62,070 bases of DNA, from assembly GCF_003854965.1 (NCBI RefSeq), contig NZ_RQPI01000020.1, positions 1 to 62,070 on the forward strand, given 5' to 3'. The DNA is from Paenibacillus rhizophilus. GTDB taxonomy: Bacteria > Bacillota > Bacilli > Paenibacillales > Paenibacillaceae. The translations under genes and the position numbers were made by a program. The first letter of the stretch is position 1. Every line of letters starts with the position of its first letter. The notes under the pieces are model-generated. The model was given only the letters and a program-made list of their open reading frames with translations, made no database searches and had not been told where the DNA came from. Shown in pieces: positions 37,801 through 45,636 of the stretch.

Positions 37801-37828
37801 AGTATGCCCCGCTTACGCTCTCGTTAGC
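37801..37828 (-). promoter_or_regulatory. Sigma-F/G-type promoter of fin
   Basis: A perfect GGNNANANT -10 (GGGCATACT, 37809 to 37801) with a weak GCTAA -35 (37828 to 37824), 14-base spacer. Known forespore expression of fin in B. subtilis supports it. Confidence 0.55.
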
Positions 37829-37900
37829 CCCGGAACAGTCATTGATCTTCCCCGGGCAAGTCTTCGGCGGCGGCGAATCTATATCATCTATCGCGCCTTG

Positions 37901-38461
37901 TTATCCGTTGAATTTGGCCATCGTCTGCTCGAACGTATGGTCCAGACTGAACTCAAGCGCGTCGCAGGCGCTGCCCACCATCGATGCCAGCCCGTCGCCT
38001 TCTTTCTTCGGAAACGCGCCCAGCACATAATCGACAATCGCGTAACCGGGCTCGGGACGCGAAATTCCCATCCTTACCCTGTTGAAGGTTTGGGTTCCCG
38101 TATGCTGTATAATCGACTTGATGCCGTTATGGCCACCGGCGCTTCCCTGATAACGAAGCCGGATTTTGCCGACCTCGGTATCCAGATCGTCATATACGAC
38201 AATCATATCGTCCAGGGATACTTTATAGTAGTCCATATAGGCGCGGACCGCTTCACCTGACAAATTCATGTACGTCATCGGTTTAATCAGCACGGTCTTG
38301 ATTCCGCCGATGACGCCTTCGCCGATCACAGATTTGCACTTGTTCTGATTAAAGACAATTCCATGTCTGCGCGCCAGTTCGTCCAAAGCCATAAAACCGA
38401 CATTATGCCTTGTCTTGGCGTACTGCGGCCCGGGGTTGCCCAAACCGACAATCCATTTCAT
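37901..38461 (-). CDS. pth: Peptidyl-tRNA hydrolase
   Basis: Recycles peptidyl-tRNA; in B. subtilis the gene is spoVC. The 186-residue protein begins MKWIVGLGNPGPQYAKTRHN with catalytic His in RHNVGFMALDELA, then KPMTYMNLSGEAV, VYDDLDTEVGKIRLR and GSAGGHNGIKSI. The ATG at 38461 is used; an earlier in-frame start 36 bases upstream is not family-like. Confidence 0.97.
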   Translation of the reverse strand: MKWIVGLGNPGPQYAKTRHNVGFMALDELARRHGIVFNQNKCKSVIGEGVIGGIKTVLIKPMTYMNLSGEAVRAYMDYYKVSLDDMIVVYDDLDTEVGKIRLRYQGSAGGHNGIKSIIQHTGTQTFNRVRMGISRPEPGYAIVDYVLGAFPKKEGDGLASMVGSACDALEFSLDHTFEQTMAKFNG

Positions 38462-38489
38462 TTGTAAACCTTCCCTTTCTTGGTACAAT
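38462..38489 (+). promoter_or_regulatory. Candidate promoter of the small plus-strand gene
   Basis: TTGTAA (38462-38467), 16-base spacer, TACAAT (38484-38489), divergent from pth and overlapping its start region. Predicted transcript starts about 50 bases before the small ORF. Confidence 0.4.
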
Positions 38490-38545
38490 AGAAGCATAAG
38501 CGTTCCCGAAACGTCTATCCCATTTCAAAGACAGGTGATGTTATT

Positions 38546-38746
38546 ATGCTGCAGCAGGGCGAGCCTCTAACGCTCCACCGCCATTTCCAGTATCATCTGC
38601 AATATGCCATACCTGTCGAGGTTTACCGCGGCGATGTGCATGTTGATATCGGCTTGCTTACCGCCGTGGACGCAAACTTTGCGGAACTGCAAGGTACACT
38701 CTACAACCGCAGTCTGTTCACCTTCGTCTCAAGGCCGGGCTTTTGA
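38546..38746 (+). CDS. Small conserved-looking protein, unknown function
   Basis: A 66-residue protein on the opposite strand to all neighbours, starting behind AGGTGAT with a seven-base spacing. The sequence (e.g. VEVYRGDVHVDIGLLTAVDA) has the feel of a short beta-rich DUF2642-type protein, but I cannot place it in a family with certainty. It occupies the slot between pth and prs where B. subtilis has ctc/rplY. A strong hairpin follows. Confidence 0.5.
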   Translation: MLQQGEPLTLHRHFQYHLQYAIPVEVYRGDVHVDIGLLTAVDANFAELQGTLYNRSLFTFVSRPGF

Positions 38747-38777
38747 AAGCCTAGTGCCTCCGGCTGTCCAAGCCGAC

Positions 38778-38816
38778 AAGGGTTACATCTCCCAATAGCG
38801 GGAGGTGTAACCCTTT
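38778..38816 (+). terminator. Hairpin terminator after the small gene and prs
   Basis: AAGGGTTACA(T)CTCCC pairs with GGGAG(G)TGTAACCCTT. It is followed by TTTCGTTT on the plus strand. It serves the small plus-strand gene and may also stop prs transcripts from the other side, though the T-run there is poor. Confidence 0.65.
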
Positions 38817-38826
38817 CGTTTAGGGG

Positions 38827-39780
38827 CTATTCGATCTCGAATAATTTACTGATGGACAGTTCCTCATGCACCCGGATGATCGCTTCGCCAAGCAAAGGAG
38901 CCACGGAGAGCACCTTCAGCTTGGAAGTAGGACTCTCGCTGCGGATAGGAATCGAATCGGTGACGACAACCTCTTTAATCGGAGAATTCTCCAGCCGTTC
39001 ATGCGCCGGACCCGAGAGTACCGGATGCGTACAGCAGGCGTATACCTCTCTGGCGCCGCCTTCCATCAGAGCGTTGGCGCCCAGGACGATCGTGCCGGCC
39101 GTATCGATGATATCGTCGATCACGATCGCCGTCTTCCCTTCGATGTTCCCGATAATATTCATAACCTCGCTGACGTTTGGCTCCGGACGGCGCTTGTCGA
39201 TAATGGCCAGCGGGGCGTTCAGGAAATCGGCAAGCTTTCTCGCGCGAACCACACCGCCATGGTCTGGAGATACGACGACCGGGTTCTGGATCTGCTTGGA
39301 ACGGAAGTAGTGGGCCAGAATCGGTACACCGAGCATATGATCGACCGGAATGTTGAAGAAGCCCTGAATCTGCATCGCGTGCAGGTCCATGGTAATAACG
39401 CGGTGGGCACCCGCGCGTTCGATCAGGTCGGCCACCAGCTTTGCCGTGATCGGATCGCGTGAGCGGGCCTTGCGGTCCTGGCGGGCATACCCGTAATACG
39501 GAATAACCACATTAATACTCTTGGCCGAGGCGCGCTTCAGCGCGTCGATCATAACCAGCATTTCCATCAGATTATCGTTGACCGGTCCACAGGTGGACTG
39601 AACGATATAGACGTGGCAGCCGCGCACGCTCTCCGACAGCTTAACCTGAATTTCTCCATCGCTGAAGCTTGTCGTATGCGATTCGCCCATCGGAATACCG
39701 ATGTAATCGGCAATTTGGTGAGCAAGCTTGGGATTGGAGTTACAGGTGAAAATTTTCAACTTGGAATCAAGATAAGCCAT
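38827..39780 (-). CDS. prs: Ribose-phosphate pyrophosphokinase (PRPP synthetase)
   Basis: Makes PRPP for purines, pyrimidines, NAD and amino acids. The 317-residue protein has the MAYLDSKLKIFTCNSNPKLA start, DRKARSRDPITAKLVADL, DLHAMQIQGFF and the PRPP loop AIVIDDIIDTAGT. GGAGGG precedes the ATG. Its product feeds purR, hpt and nadC encoded in the same window. Downstream of glmU, as in B. subtilis. Confidence 0.98.
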   Translation of the reverse strand: MAYLDSKLKIFTCNSNPKLAHQIADYIGIPMGESHTTSFSDGEIQVKLSESVRGCHVYIVQSTCGPVNDNLMEMLVMIDALKRASAKSINVVIPYYGYARQDRKARSRDPITAKLVADLIERAGAHRVITMDLHAMQIQGFFNIPVDHMLGVPILAHYFRSKQIQNPVVVSPDHGGVVRARKLADFLNAPLAIIDKRRPEPNVSEVMNIIGNIEGKTAIVIDDIIDTAGTIVLGANALMEGGAREVYACCTHPVLSGPAHERLENSPIKEVVVTDSIPIRSESPTSKLKVLSVAPLLGEAIIRVHEELSISKLFEIE

Positions 39781-39870
39781 AAAAGTTAAACCCTCCGTGA
39801 TGGTTCAATTGAATTTAGCTGCCCGAACGCCCGGGCGAAATAGCATCCGGCCGGGCGTGAATTTACGCAC

Positions 39871-41271
39871 TTACGATGGATGGGACTGGCCTTTTTTCGC
39901 CTTTGCGCGGGACTTGATTTTTTCCGCATAGCCTGGCTTGTTCTCCTGGCGTTGTCTGGCTATGGCCAGATCCCCCTCGGAGACGGACCGGGTAATGGTA
40001 GAGCCGGCCACAACATAAGCGCCTTTGCCGACCTGAACGGGAGCGATCAGGTTGACGTTGCTGCCGATAAAGGCGTCATCGCCGATTTCTGTTATGGATT
40101 TATTAAATCCGTCATAGTTGACCGTAATCGCTCCGCAGCCCACATTTACATTTTTGCCAACAGAAGCGTCTCCGATATAACTTAAATGCGATACTTTCGA
40201 GCCGTCGCCGATGGTGGCCTTTTTGATTTCCACAAAATCGCCGACCTTGACGTCTTCGCCAAGCACACTGCCGGGGCGCAAATAGGCAAAAGGCCCAACG
40301 GAAGTCCGTGCGCCGACCTCAGCGCCGTTAAGCACGGAATACTTCACCTTCGCTCCGTCCATAATTCGGCTGTCTTCAATTTCACTGGAGGGGCCGATTA
40401 CGCAATTTTCCCCGATTACGGTATTGCCCTTCAAGAGCGTTCCGGGGTAAATTACCGTATCCGCTCCGATGGTGACTTCGGCTCCTATATAGGTTGATGC
40501 GGGATCTATAATCGTTACACCGTCCAGCATATGACGCCGGGCGATGCGCTGACGCATAACGTTCTCGGCTTCGGACAGCGCAAGGCGGTCGTTCACGCCG
40601 ATCGATTCCGCGGCATCTTCCGTCTGAAAGGCGAGCACAAGCTCCCCCTGCTGGCGCAGAATCTCGATAACATCGGTCAAATAATATTCCTGCTGGGCAT
40701 TATGGTTCGTCACCTTGTCCAAGGCGGCGAACATCTTGGCATTATCGAAGCAATAAATTCCGGTATTGATTTCGCGAATGGCATCCTCGGCGGGCGAACA
40801 GTCCTTCTGCTCCACAATCTTCAGCAGTTCCCCTTCTTCGGTACGGATAATCCGACCAAGTCCCGCAGGGTTGTCCATAACAGCCGTCAGAACGGTAGCC
40901 GCCGCTTTGCGCTCTTCGTGCAGCGTCATCAGTTTGATCAGCGTTTCCGGTGTAATCAATGGCGTGTCGCCGTATGCGACAATCAAAGTGCCTTCTTCCC
41001 CGCCAAGCAAATCCTTGGCCTGCTTCACGGCGTGGCCCGTACCGAGCTGGGTTTCCTGAAGCACATATTCCGACGAATCGCCCAAATAAGCTTTAACCGC
41101 TTCCGCGCCATGTCCGACAACGACAATGCTGCGCTGGCAGCCGGTCGCTTTTACTGTATTAAGCACGTGCCCAACCATCGGCTTTCCGCAAACGGGATGC
41201 AGCACCTTGTATAACTTGGATTTCATGCGCTTGCCCTGGCCTGCAGCTAGAACAACAGCCATTCTCTTCAA
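39871..41271 (-). CDS. glmU: Bifunctional GlmU (GlcN-1-P acetyltransferase / GlcNAc-1-P uridyltransferase)
   Basis: Makes UDP-GlcNAc for peptidoglycan and teichoic acids. The N-terminal half has AVVLAAGQGKRMKSKLYKVL; the C-terminal half is a left-handed beta-helix with hexapeptides such as GDFVEIKKATIGDGSKVSH. AGGAGG lies nine bases before a TTG at 41271, giving MKRMAVVLAAG, which matches the B. subtilis N-terminus; the TTG at 41280 abuts the ribosome site. The basic C-terminal tail ends in AKAKKGQSHPS. Confidence 0.97.
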   Translation of the reverse strand: MKRMAVVLAAGQGKRMKSKLYKVLHPVCGKPMVGHVLNTVKATGCQRSIVVVGHGAEAVKAYLGDSSEYVLQETQLGTGHAVKQAKDLLGGEEGTLIVAYGDTPLITPETLIKLMTLHEERKAAATVLTAVMDNPAGLGRIIRTEEGELLKIVEQKDCSPAEDAIREINTGIYCFDNAKMFAALDKVTNHNAQQEYYLTDVIEILRQQGELVLAFQTEDAAESIGVNDRLALSEAENVMRQRIARRHMLDGVTIIDPASTYIGAEVTIGADTVIYPGTLLKGNTVIGENCVIGPSSEIEDSRIMDGAKVKYSVLNGAEVGARTSVGPFAYLRPGSVLGEDVKVGDFVEIKKATIGDGSKVSHLSYIGDASVGKNVNVGCGAITVNYDGFNKSITEIGDDAFIGSNVNLIAPVQVGKGAYVVAGSTITRSVSEGDLAIARQRQENKPGYAEKIKSRAKAKKGQSHPS

Positions 41272-41325
41272 GAATGCCAACCTCCTACTCCTAAACTCAT
41301 TACTGAATATATCTCATTCCGGGCA

Positions 41326-41367
41326 AAAAGAAAAGAGAACCATACAAAGGATGGTTCCCTTTTCTTC
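41326..41367 (-). terminator. Terminator of spoVG
   Basis: AAAAGAGAACCAT / ATGGTTCCCTTTT stem (with one mismatch pair) followed on the minus strand by TCTTTTT. About 75 bases past spoVG. Confidence 0.8.
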
Positions 41368-41440
41368 GAACCCCAATTCGAATTGCTTACCCGAAACCTC
41401 TGCCAAAAAGCGAGAGCCATCAAACCAAAGAGCGCGTTCT

Positions 41441-41740
41441 TTATGCTCCTTCTTCGATCACTTCTTCTTCCGTTGCCGCGCGATCGTATTCAGCCAGTAC
41501 CGCGGTTTGGATCTTCTCACGCGTTCCGGAAGAAATCGGATGCGCGATGTCACGGAATTCCCCATCCGGCGTACGTTTGCTGGGCATTGCAACGAACATT
41601 CCATTGTTGCCATCAATGACGCGAATGTCATGAACAACAAACTCGTTATCGATGGTAATGGATGCGATTGCTTTCATTCTCCCCTCAGAATTGACGCGGC
41701 GGAGTCTGACATCCGTAATTTGCATGTGTGTGTTCACCAC
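41441..41740 (-). CDS. spoVG: Septation regulator SpoVG
   Basis: RNA/DNA-binding regulator of septation and capsule or cell-wall genes. The 99-residue product begins MQITDVRLRRVNSEGR (after three residues MVNTH), with SITIDNEFVVHDIRVIDG and GMFVAMPSKRTPDGEFRDIAHP. The ORF starts at GTG/ATG codons around 41740-41725; the longer is listed. In B. subtilis yabJ precedes it; that gene is missing here. A sigma-H promoter lies upstream. Confidence 0.96.
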   Translation of the reverse strand: MVNTHMQITDVRLRRVNSEGRMKAIASITIDNEFVVHDIRVIDGNNGMFVAMPSKRTPDGEFRDIAHPISSGTREKIQTAVLAEYDRAATEEEVIEEGA

Positions 41741-41768
41741 CTTTTTCCATCAGAGACTTGGGTGTATA

Positions 41769-41793
41769 ATTCCACACAGTAAAGCAAATTCCT
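41769..41793 (-). promoter_or_regulatory. Sigma-H promoter of spoVG
   Basis: AGGAATTT (41793 to 41786), a 13-base spacer and GAAT (41772 to 41769) match RnAGGAwwW / GAAT. This is the classic sigma-H dependent promoter seen in B. subtilis spoVG. The 41768 to 41741 region leads to spoVG. Confidence 0.7.
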
Positions 41794-41912
41794 TCTTTTC
41801 CGCCCCATAAAATCCCTTACATACTAGAATAATTTTGACAAAACGGTGTTTTCGACACTTTTCCACCGTTTTCCCCTGATTTCCTCACGAAATCGACATA
41901 TTCTCTGGTTCC

Positions 41913-42740
41913 TTAAACGGAGAAGAAGTTGCCCGGATACGCCGATATGCGCCGCTCTTTCGAATCCACCTCGCCCAGTCTGACCAACGAGACATAATCA
42001 TGAAGCAGACGCTCTTCCGATTCCACCGCATCTGATTCCACCAGGACTCCGACGCCCGCCACTTCTGCGTTGAATTCGCCGAGCAGATCAACCATTCCCC
42101 CAACCGTTCCGCCGGCCTTCATAAAATCGTCGACAATCAGCACCCGCGACTTCTCCTTAAGCGCGCGTCTGGACAGCGACATCGTATGAATGCTCTTATG
42201 GGAGCCCGACACATAGTTAATGCTCACCGCCGAGCCCTCCGTCACTTTATGGTCCCGGCGCACCAGCACCACCGGCAGTCCCAGCTGCGCGGCCGTCGCG
42301 TAAGCGAGCGGGATTCCTTTCGTTTCCACGGTCATCACTGTATCGATCGGGACGCCGTAGAATGCGGTGGCGATAATCTTCCCCGCCTGCTCCATAAGAG
42401 ACGGCTGGCCAAGCAGGTCCGACATATATAAATATCCTCCGGGCAAAATCCGGTCGCTATGCTCCAGTTGGCTGCACAATCCGCGAATAAAAGAAAGCGC
42501 CATCTCCTTGGGCATCCGGGGAATGAACTTTACTCCTCCCGCCGCTCCCGCATGAGTCTGAAGCTCGCCCATGCCTTCGCCCTCGAACACTTCTTTGATA
42601 ATTGCCAGGTCCTCGCTGATCGAGGACTTGGCCGCTCCGTACCGCTCGGCAAAGGTGGACAGCGGCAGAAGATCATGCGGCTTTTCAAGCAAAAATTGGG
42701 TCATATCTACTAAACGCTGACTTCTTTTAAGTTTCTTCAC
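41913..42740 (-). CDS. purR: Pur operon repressor PurR
   Basis: PRPP-sensitive repressor of purine genes. The 275-residue protein has an N-terminal winged-helix (KKLKRSQRLVDMTQFLLEKP, SSISEDLAIIKEVF) and a C-terminal PRTase-like domain with LIVDDFMKAGGTVGGMV, the PRPP-binding loop. It follows ispE as in B. subtilis. A Pur-box-like site overlaps its own -10. Confidence 0.96.
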   Translation of the reverse strand: MKKLKRSQRLVDMTQFLLEKPHDLLPLSTFAERYGAAKSSISEDLAIIKEVFEGEGMGELQTHAGAAGGVKFIPRMPKEMALSFIRGLCSQLEHSDRILPGGYLYMSDLLGQPSLMEQAGKIIATAFYGVPIDTVMTVETKGIPLAYATAAQLGLPVVLVRRDHKVTEGSAVSINYVSGSHKSIHTMSLSRRALKEKSRVLIVDDFMKAGGTVGGMVDLLGEFNAEVAGVGVLVESDAVESEERLLHDYVSLVRLGEVDSKERRISAYPGNFFSV

Positions 42741-42755
42741 GGAAGGCTCCTCGTC

Positions 42756-42771
42756 AAAACCGAATATTATA
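42756..42771 (-). promoter_or_regulatory. PurR-box-like site overlapping the purR -10
   Basis: AAAACCGAATATT (42756-42768 on the plus strand) differs from the B. subtilis PurBox AWWWCCGAACWWT at one base. A TATAAT -10 for purR (42771 to 42766) overlaps it; the -35 is poor. Suggests autoregulation. Confidence 0.45.
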
Positions 42772-42834
42772 GAGAAAATATATCACTTTTGTACGGGTTT
42801 ATACAAGAGAAGCATTATGTCTATTCTATCGCTG

Positions 42835-43698
42835 TCAAGTCAGCGAACGCACGGCATAGACTTCCTTGCAGAATCCGCGCAGTCCGTTATAAATTCGGGG
42901 CATCTTGGACTGCTTGGAAACGAGGCCGAATACAGTCGGGCCGCTGCCGGACATCAGCACGCCGTCTGCGCCGAGCCGAATCATCGCTTCTTTCAGCTGC
43001 TGAACTTCGGGATGCAGCTTCAATGTGACCTCTTCCAGCACGTTGCCCAGCCGGGCGCACACCGCATGGAAATCGCCGGCTTCAACCGCCTCGCGCATAA
43101 GCCGCGAGGAAGGATGAGCGGTTATCCCGCTTGCCCGCAGTTTACCGTACACCTCGGCCGTCGACACATTAATCGGCGGCTTCGCGAGAACCACCCAGCA
43201 CTGTGGCATGCTGGCGATCGGCGTAAGCTTCTCGCCTCTGCCCGTTGCCAGCGCGGTCCCGCCGGTGACGCAGAAGGGCACGTCCGAACCGAGCTCGGCG
43301 CCAAGCTCCTGCAGCTCTTCGCTTGACAGGCCAAGCCGCCAGAGCCGGTTCAGGCCGCGCAGCGCAGCCGCCGCGTCGCTGCTTCCGCCGGCCAATCCGG
43401 CGGCGACTGGTATTTTTTTGTCCAGATGGATATGTACGCCCCGCTCCACGCCGCAGCGTTCTTTCAGCAGTTTCGCCGCCTGAAAGGCCAGATTCTTCTC
43501 ATCCAGCGGAATATAACCCGCCTGACTTGATATAATAATGGTGTCCCGCCGCAACTCGGACAACTCCAGCCGGTCCGCAAGATCGACCATGGTCATAATC
43601 ATTTCCACCTCGTGAAATCCATCCGGCCGTTTGTGCAGCACATCCAGCATCAGATTGATTTTGGCCGGCGCTTTTTCATACACTTTCAAGGCGTTCAC
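42835..43698 (-). CDS. ispE: 4-diphosphocytidyl-2-C-methyl-D-erythritol kinase
   Basis: GHMP-family kinase of the MEP isoprenoid pathway. The 287-residue protein has APAKINLMLDVLHKRPDGFH, the ATP loop PVAAGLAGGSSDAAAALRGL and a C-terminal MSGSGPTVFGLV. Between sspF and purR, as in B. subtilis. Confidence 0.97.
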   Translation of the reverse strand: MNALKVYEKAPAKINLMLDVLHKRPDGFHEVEMIMTMVDLADRLELSELRRDTIIISSQAGYIPLDEKNLAFQAAKLLKERCGVERGVHIHLDKKIPVAAGLAGGSSDAAAALRGLNRLWRLGLSSEELQELGAELGSDVPFCVTGGTALATGRGEKLTPIASMPQCWVVLAKPPINVSTAEVYGKLRASGITAHPSSRLMREAVEAGDFHAVCARLGNVLEEVTLKLHPEVQQLKEAMIRLGADGVLMSGSGPTVFGLVSKQSKMPRIYNGLRGFCKEVYAVRSLT

Positions 43699-43734
43699 CC
43701 TACCCTCATTTTTCCCCTAAAAACAACTTAACAT

Positions 43735-43763
43735 ATTATATGAGAATCTTGGAATGAAGTCCA
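43735..43763 (-). promoter_or_regulatory. Candidate sigma-A promoter of ispE
   Basis: TGGACT (43763 to 43758), 17-base spacer, perfect TATAAT (43740 to 43735), about 30 bases before the ispE start. Confidence 0.5.
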
Positions 43764-43808
43764 TTCCCAGTTCCTGACCATGAAGAAAGCGCTATACGTA
43801 AAATCAAA

Positions 43809-43840
43809 ACGGGAACGCCCGCTGTCAAGGACGCTCCCGT
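43809..43840 (-). terminator. Terminator of sspF
   Basis: ACGGGAACG / CGCTCCCGT (one mismatch) with a 14-base loop, followed on the minus strand by TTTTGATTTT. Confidence 0.75.
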
Positions 43841-43871
43841 CTTTTTTGCCGCTTTCCGGTTGTCTTGCTGC

Positions 43872-44048
43872 CTAAGATTTGCGCGCAGCCTGCTCGGCAA
43901 GCTGAATCGCTCGCTTCACCATATTCCCGGCATCCTTCGCCCGGATTCCTCCCCAGCCTTCGCGCTCCACGGTTTCATAGAAGCCGAGCTCTTTGGCCAG
44001 CTCCGTCTTCAGCTCATCGGACATCATGCTGCGTCTTCTGCGGCTCAT
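43872..44048 (-). CDS. sspF: Small alpha/beta-type acid-soluble spore protein SspF
   Basis: DNA-binding spore protein of forespores. The 58-residue product (MSRRRRSMMSDELKTELAKE, then FYETVEREGWGGIRAKDAGN) has the SspF/alpha-beta SASP motif. AAGGAGG precedes the ATG by eight bases. It lies between veg and ispE as in B. subtilis. Expected sigma-G control; a candidate promoter is listed. Confidence 0.92.
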   Translation of the reverse strand: MSRRRRSMMSDELKTELAKELGFYETVEREGWGGIRAKDAGNMVKRAIQLAEQAARKS

Positions 44049-44093
44049 GCGGCATCCTCCTTCTGGGTTAACAATGATGAGTTATTGCCCTCT

Positions 44094-44124
44094 TAGTATG
44101 GATTCCCGCACCCCTTAGCATACG
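44094..44124 (-). promoter_or_regulatory. Sigma-G-type promoter of sspF
   Basis: CATACTA (44100 to 44094) is a perfect sigma-G -10; CGTATG (44124 to 44119) is a weaker -35 at an 18-base spacing. Confidence 0.55.
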
Positions 44125-44171
44125 CGCCGCTCTTTTACAGGCAACTGCAAGCAAAACCGTCCTTCGAAGCG

Positions 44172-44203
44172 CAAAACAGCCCTTCCTCCATGAGGAAAGG
44201 CTG
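44172..44203 (-). terminator. Terminator of veg
   Basis: CAGCCCTTCCTC and GAGGAAAGGCTG form the stem around a short loop, followed on the minus strand by TTTTGC. Located just past veg. Confidence 0.75.
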
Positions 44204-44216
44204 CTTAAATAAAAAG

Positions 44217-44492
44217 TTACACTTTGGCATGCATGAGCGGCAATTGCACATCGTCTTCACATACCGTAATCTCCACGGATTCGGTAAGAATATCTGCATA
44301 GCTGTAGGAGACGCGCTTGAACGATTGCTGCTCCTGATCCAGTTTGACAATAAATACAGAAGGGTACGTTTCTTCCAGGACACCGGTACGCTCGACCGTT
44401 TTGCGGCGGCCACCGTTTGCTCGCAACGTAATCTTAGAACCGACATGAGCTTCGAGACTGCGTTTAATTTCCAATAGCGCGTTATTAGCCAT
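44217..44492 (-). CDS. veg: Veg protein
   Basis: A 91-residue protein of the Veg family (MANNALLEIKRSLEAHVG, then KITLRANGGRRKTVERTG and YPSVFIVKLDQEQQSF). In B. subtilis Veg stimulates biofilm gene expression; biochemical action unknown. The ATG at 44492 is used; a longer reading frame upstream crosses its promoter. Two strong tandem promoters precede it. Confidence 0.95.
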   Translation of the reverse strand: MANNALLEIKRSLEAHVGSKITLRANGGRRKTVERTGVLEETYPSVFIVKLDQEQQSFKRVSYSYADILTESVEITVCEDDVQLPLMHAKV

Positions 44493-44520
44493 TGCCTGAC
44501 GACCACCTCTTTCCTTGTCC

Positions 44521-44549
44521 ATTATAACTCGTGTATTACAATATGTCAA
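44521..44549 (-). promoter_or_regulatory. Proximal veg promoter, perfect sigma-A consensus
   Basis: TTGACA (44549 to 44544), 17-base spacer, TATAAT (44526 to 44521). The predicted transcript starts about 25 bases before the veg ATG. Confidence 0.88.
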
Positions 44550-44561
44550 ATCAAACAAATA

Positions 44562-44591
44562 ATTATAGTAGATGCCAATTATGTTTGTCAA
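44562..44591 (-). promoter_or_regulatory. Distal veg promoter, perfect sigma-A hexamers
   Basis: TTGACA (44591 to 44586), 18-base spacer, TATAAT (44567 to 44562). Directly upstream of the proximal promoter. Confidence 0.8.
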
Positions 44592-44643
44592 CGATATTTT
44601 TTAGAACGGATGGACAAGCAAAGAGATCTTAAGGTCCGGCCCT

Positions 44644-45543
44644 TTAGATGGCGGAAGGCGTCACTTTCAGCGTGGATAAATCTTGGAGCCGCGGCATGCC
44701 GATCCGCAGGCTTCCGCGCGTTTCAATGCCGCCTAGACCTTGGCTGCCGCTGATCGTATTATGCAGCACGTCGCCTAAGTTGATCGTTTCCCTGATGGAG
44801 GTAAGAGCGGCCTTAGCCGCGATATACACCGGGTCCAGGGCATGGATCAGGATGCGTCCCGGCGAGCTTGCAAAGTTCGCCCCGGCCCCAAGCAGCGCTT
44901 CAAAATGCGACTGGCATGCCCCGGCGACAACCGTCAGCGCGTCATAGTTGCGTTCGTAGTCCCTGGCCACACGAATCGCTGCAACGAAATTTTGCGAATT
45001 TTTATAGCTGTTTAAATTGTTCAGATCATAAGATTGCAGCGACTTCAGCACGCCGTCATGACCGGTAACCACCACGACATTGGGACGGACTCTGGGCAGC
45101 AGGCGGTATAAGGCAGACGCCATCTCCGCTTCCCGTACATGGTGTCCTTCGGCAGGAATACGCAGTTGCTCATACAGGCTGAGGCTTTTATTCAAATAAC
45201 CCGGATCGCCGTCAAGATGCAGGACTTTTCCGGGAAGCTCAAAGTAAGAAGCCTCCTTCGGCGTCTGCTCCCAAATCCCCATCGTATTCCCAACGCCAAA
45301 TCTGCTGTGCTCCTGCCGGTCCTTTCTCAGCTCCGTCAGCGACTCTGCGGCTTTAATACGCGCTCGCTCCCCCAGTTCCGTCATGGCCGTAGCAGGCACC
45401 TGAACCAGATCGTTCAGCGGAGAGTCCGCCAGCAGCCGAAATTCGGTTCCTTTGATGATGGCCTGATTTCGCGTTATATACTCTACCCGAAAAGTCACAT
45501 CACCGCCATAAGATCTCCGAACGACCAAGTCTCCTAAATTCAT
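44644..45543 (-). CDS. yabG: Sporulation-specific protease YabG
   Basis: Peptidase that trims spore coat proteins. The 299-residue product begins MNLGDLVVRRSYGGDVTFRV, has IIKGTEFRLLADSPLNDL, VLHLDGDPGYLNKSL, VVTGHDG and a C-terminal ISGSQGLGGIETRGSLRIG, all typical of the family. In B. subtilis it is sigma-K dependent. Confidence 0.93.
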   Translation of the reverse strand: MNLGDLVVRRSYGGDVTFRVEYITRNQAIIKGTEFRLLADSPLNDLVQVPATAMTELGERARIKAAESLTELRKDRQEHSRFGVGNTMGIWEQTPKEASYFELPGKVLHLDGDPGYLNKSLSLYEQLRIPAEGHHVREAEMASALYRLLPRVRPNVVVVTGHDGVLKSLQSYDLNNLNSYKNSQNFVAAIRVARDYERNYDALTVVAGACQSHFEALLGAGANFASSPGRILIHALDPVYIAAKAALTSIRETINLGDVLHNTISGSQGLGGIETRGSLRIGMPRLQDLSTLKVTPSAI

Positions 45544-45563
45544 CAGAACATCACCTCTACCCC

Positions 45564-45590
45564 CATCGTATGGGCAAAGATAACGGATGG
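45564..45590 (-). promoter_or_regulatory. Candidate sigma-K promoter of yabG
   Basis: ACC (at about 45590) and, about 17 bases on, CATACGATG (45572 to 45564), close to CATANNNTA. Mother-cell control is known for yabG in B. subtilis. Confidence 0.35.
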
Positions 45591-45636
45591 TTCATCATTT
45601 AGCCGCTTTGCCTGCATTAACTTCTATCAGCAAGCC

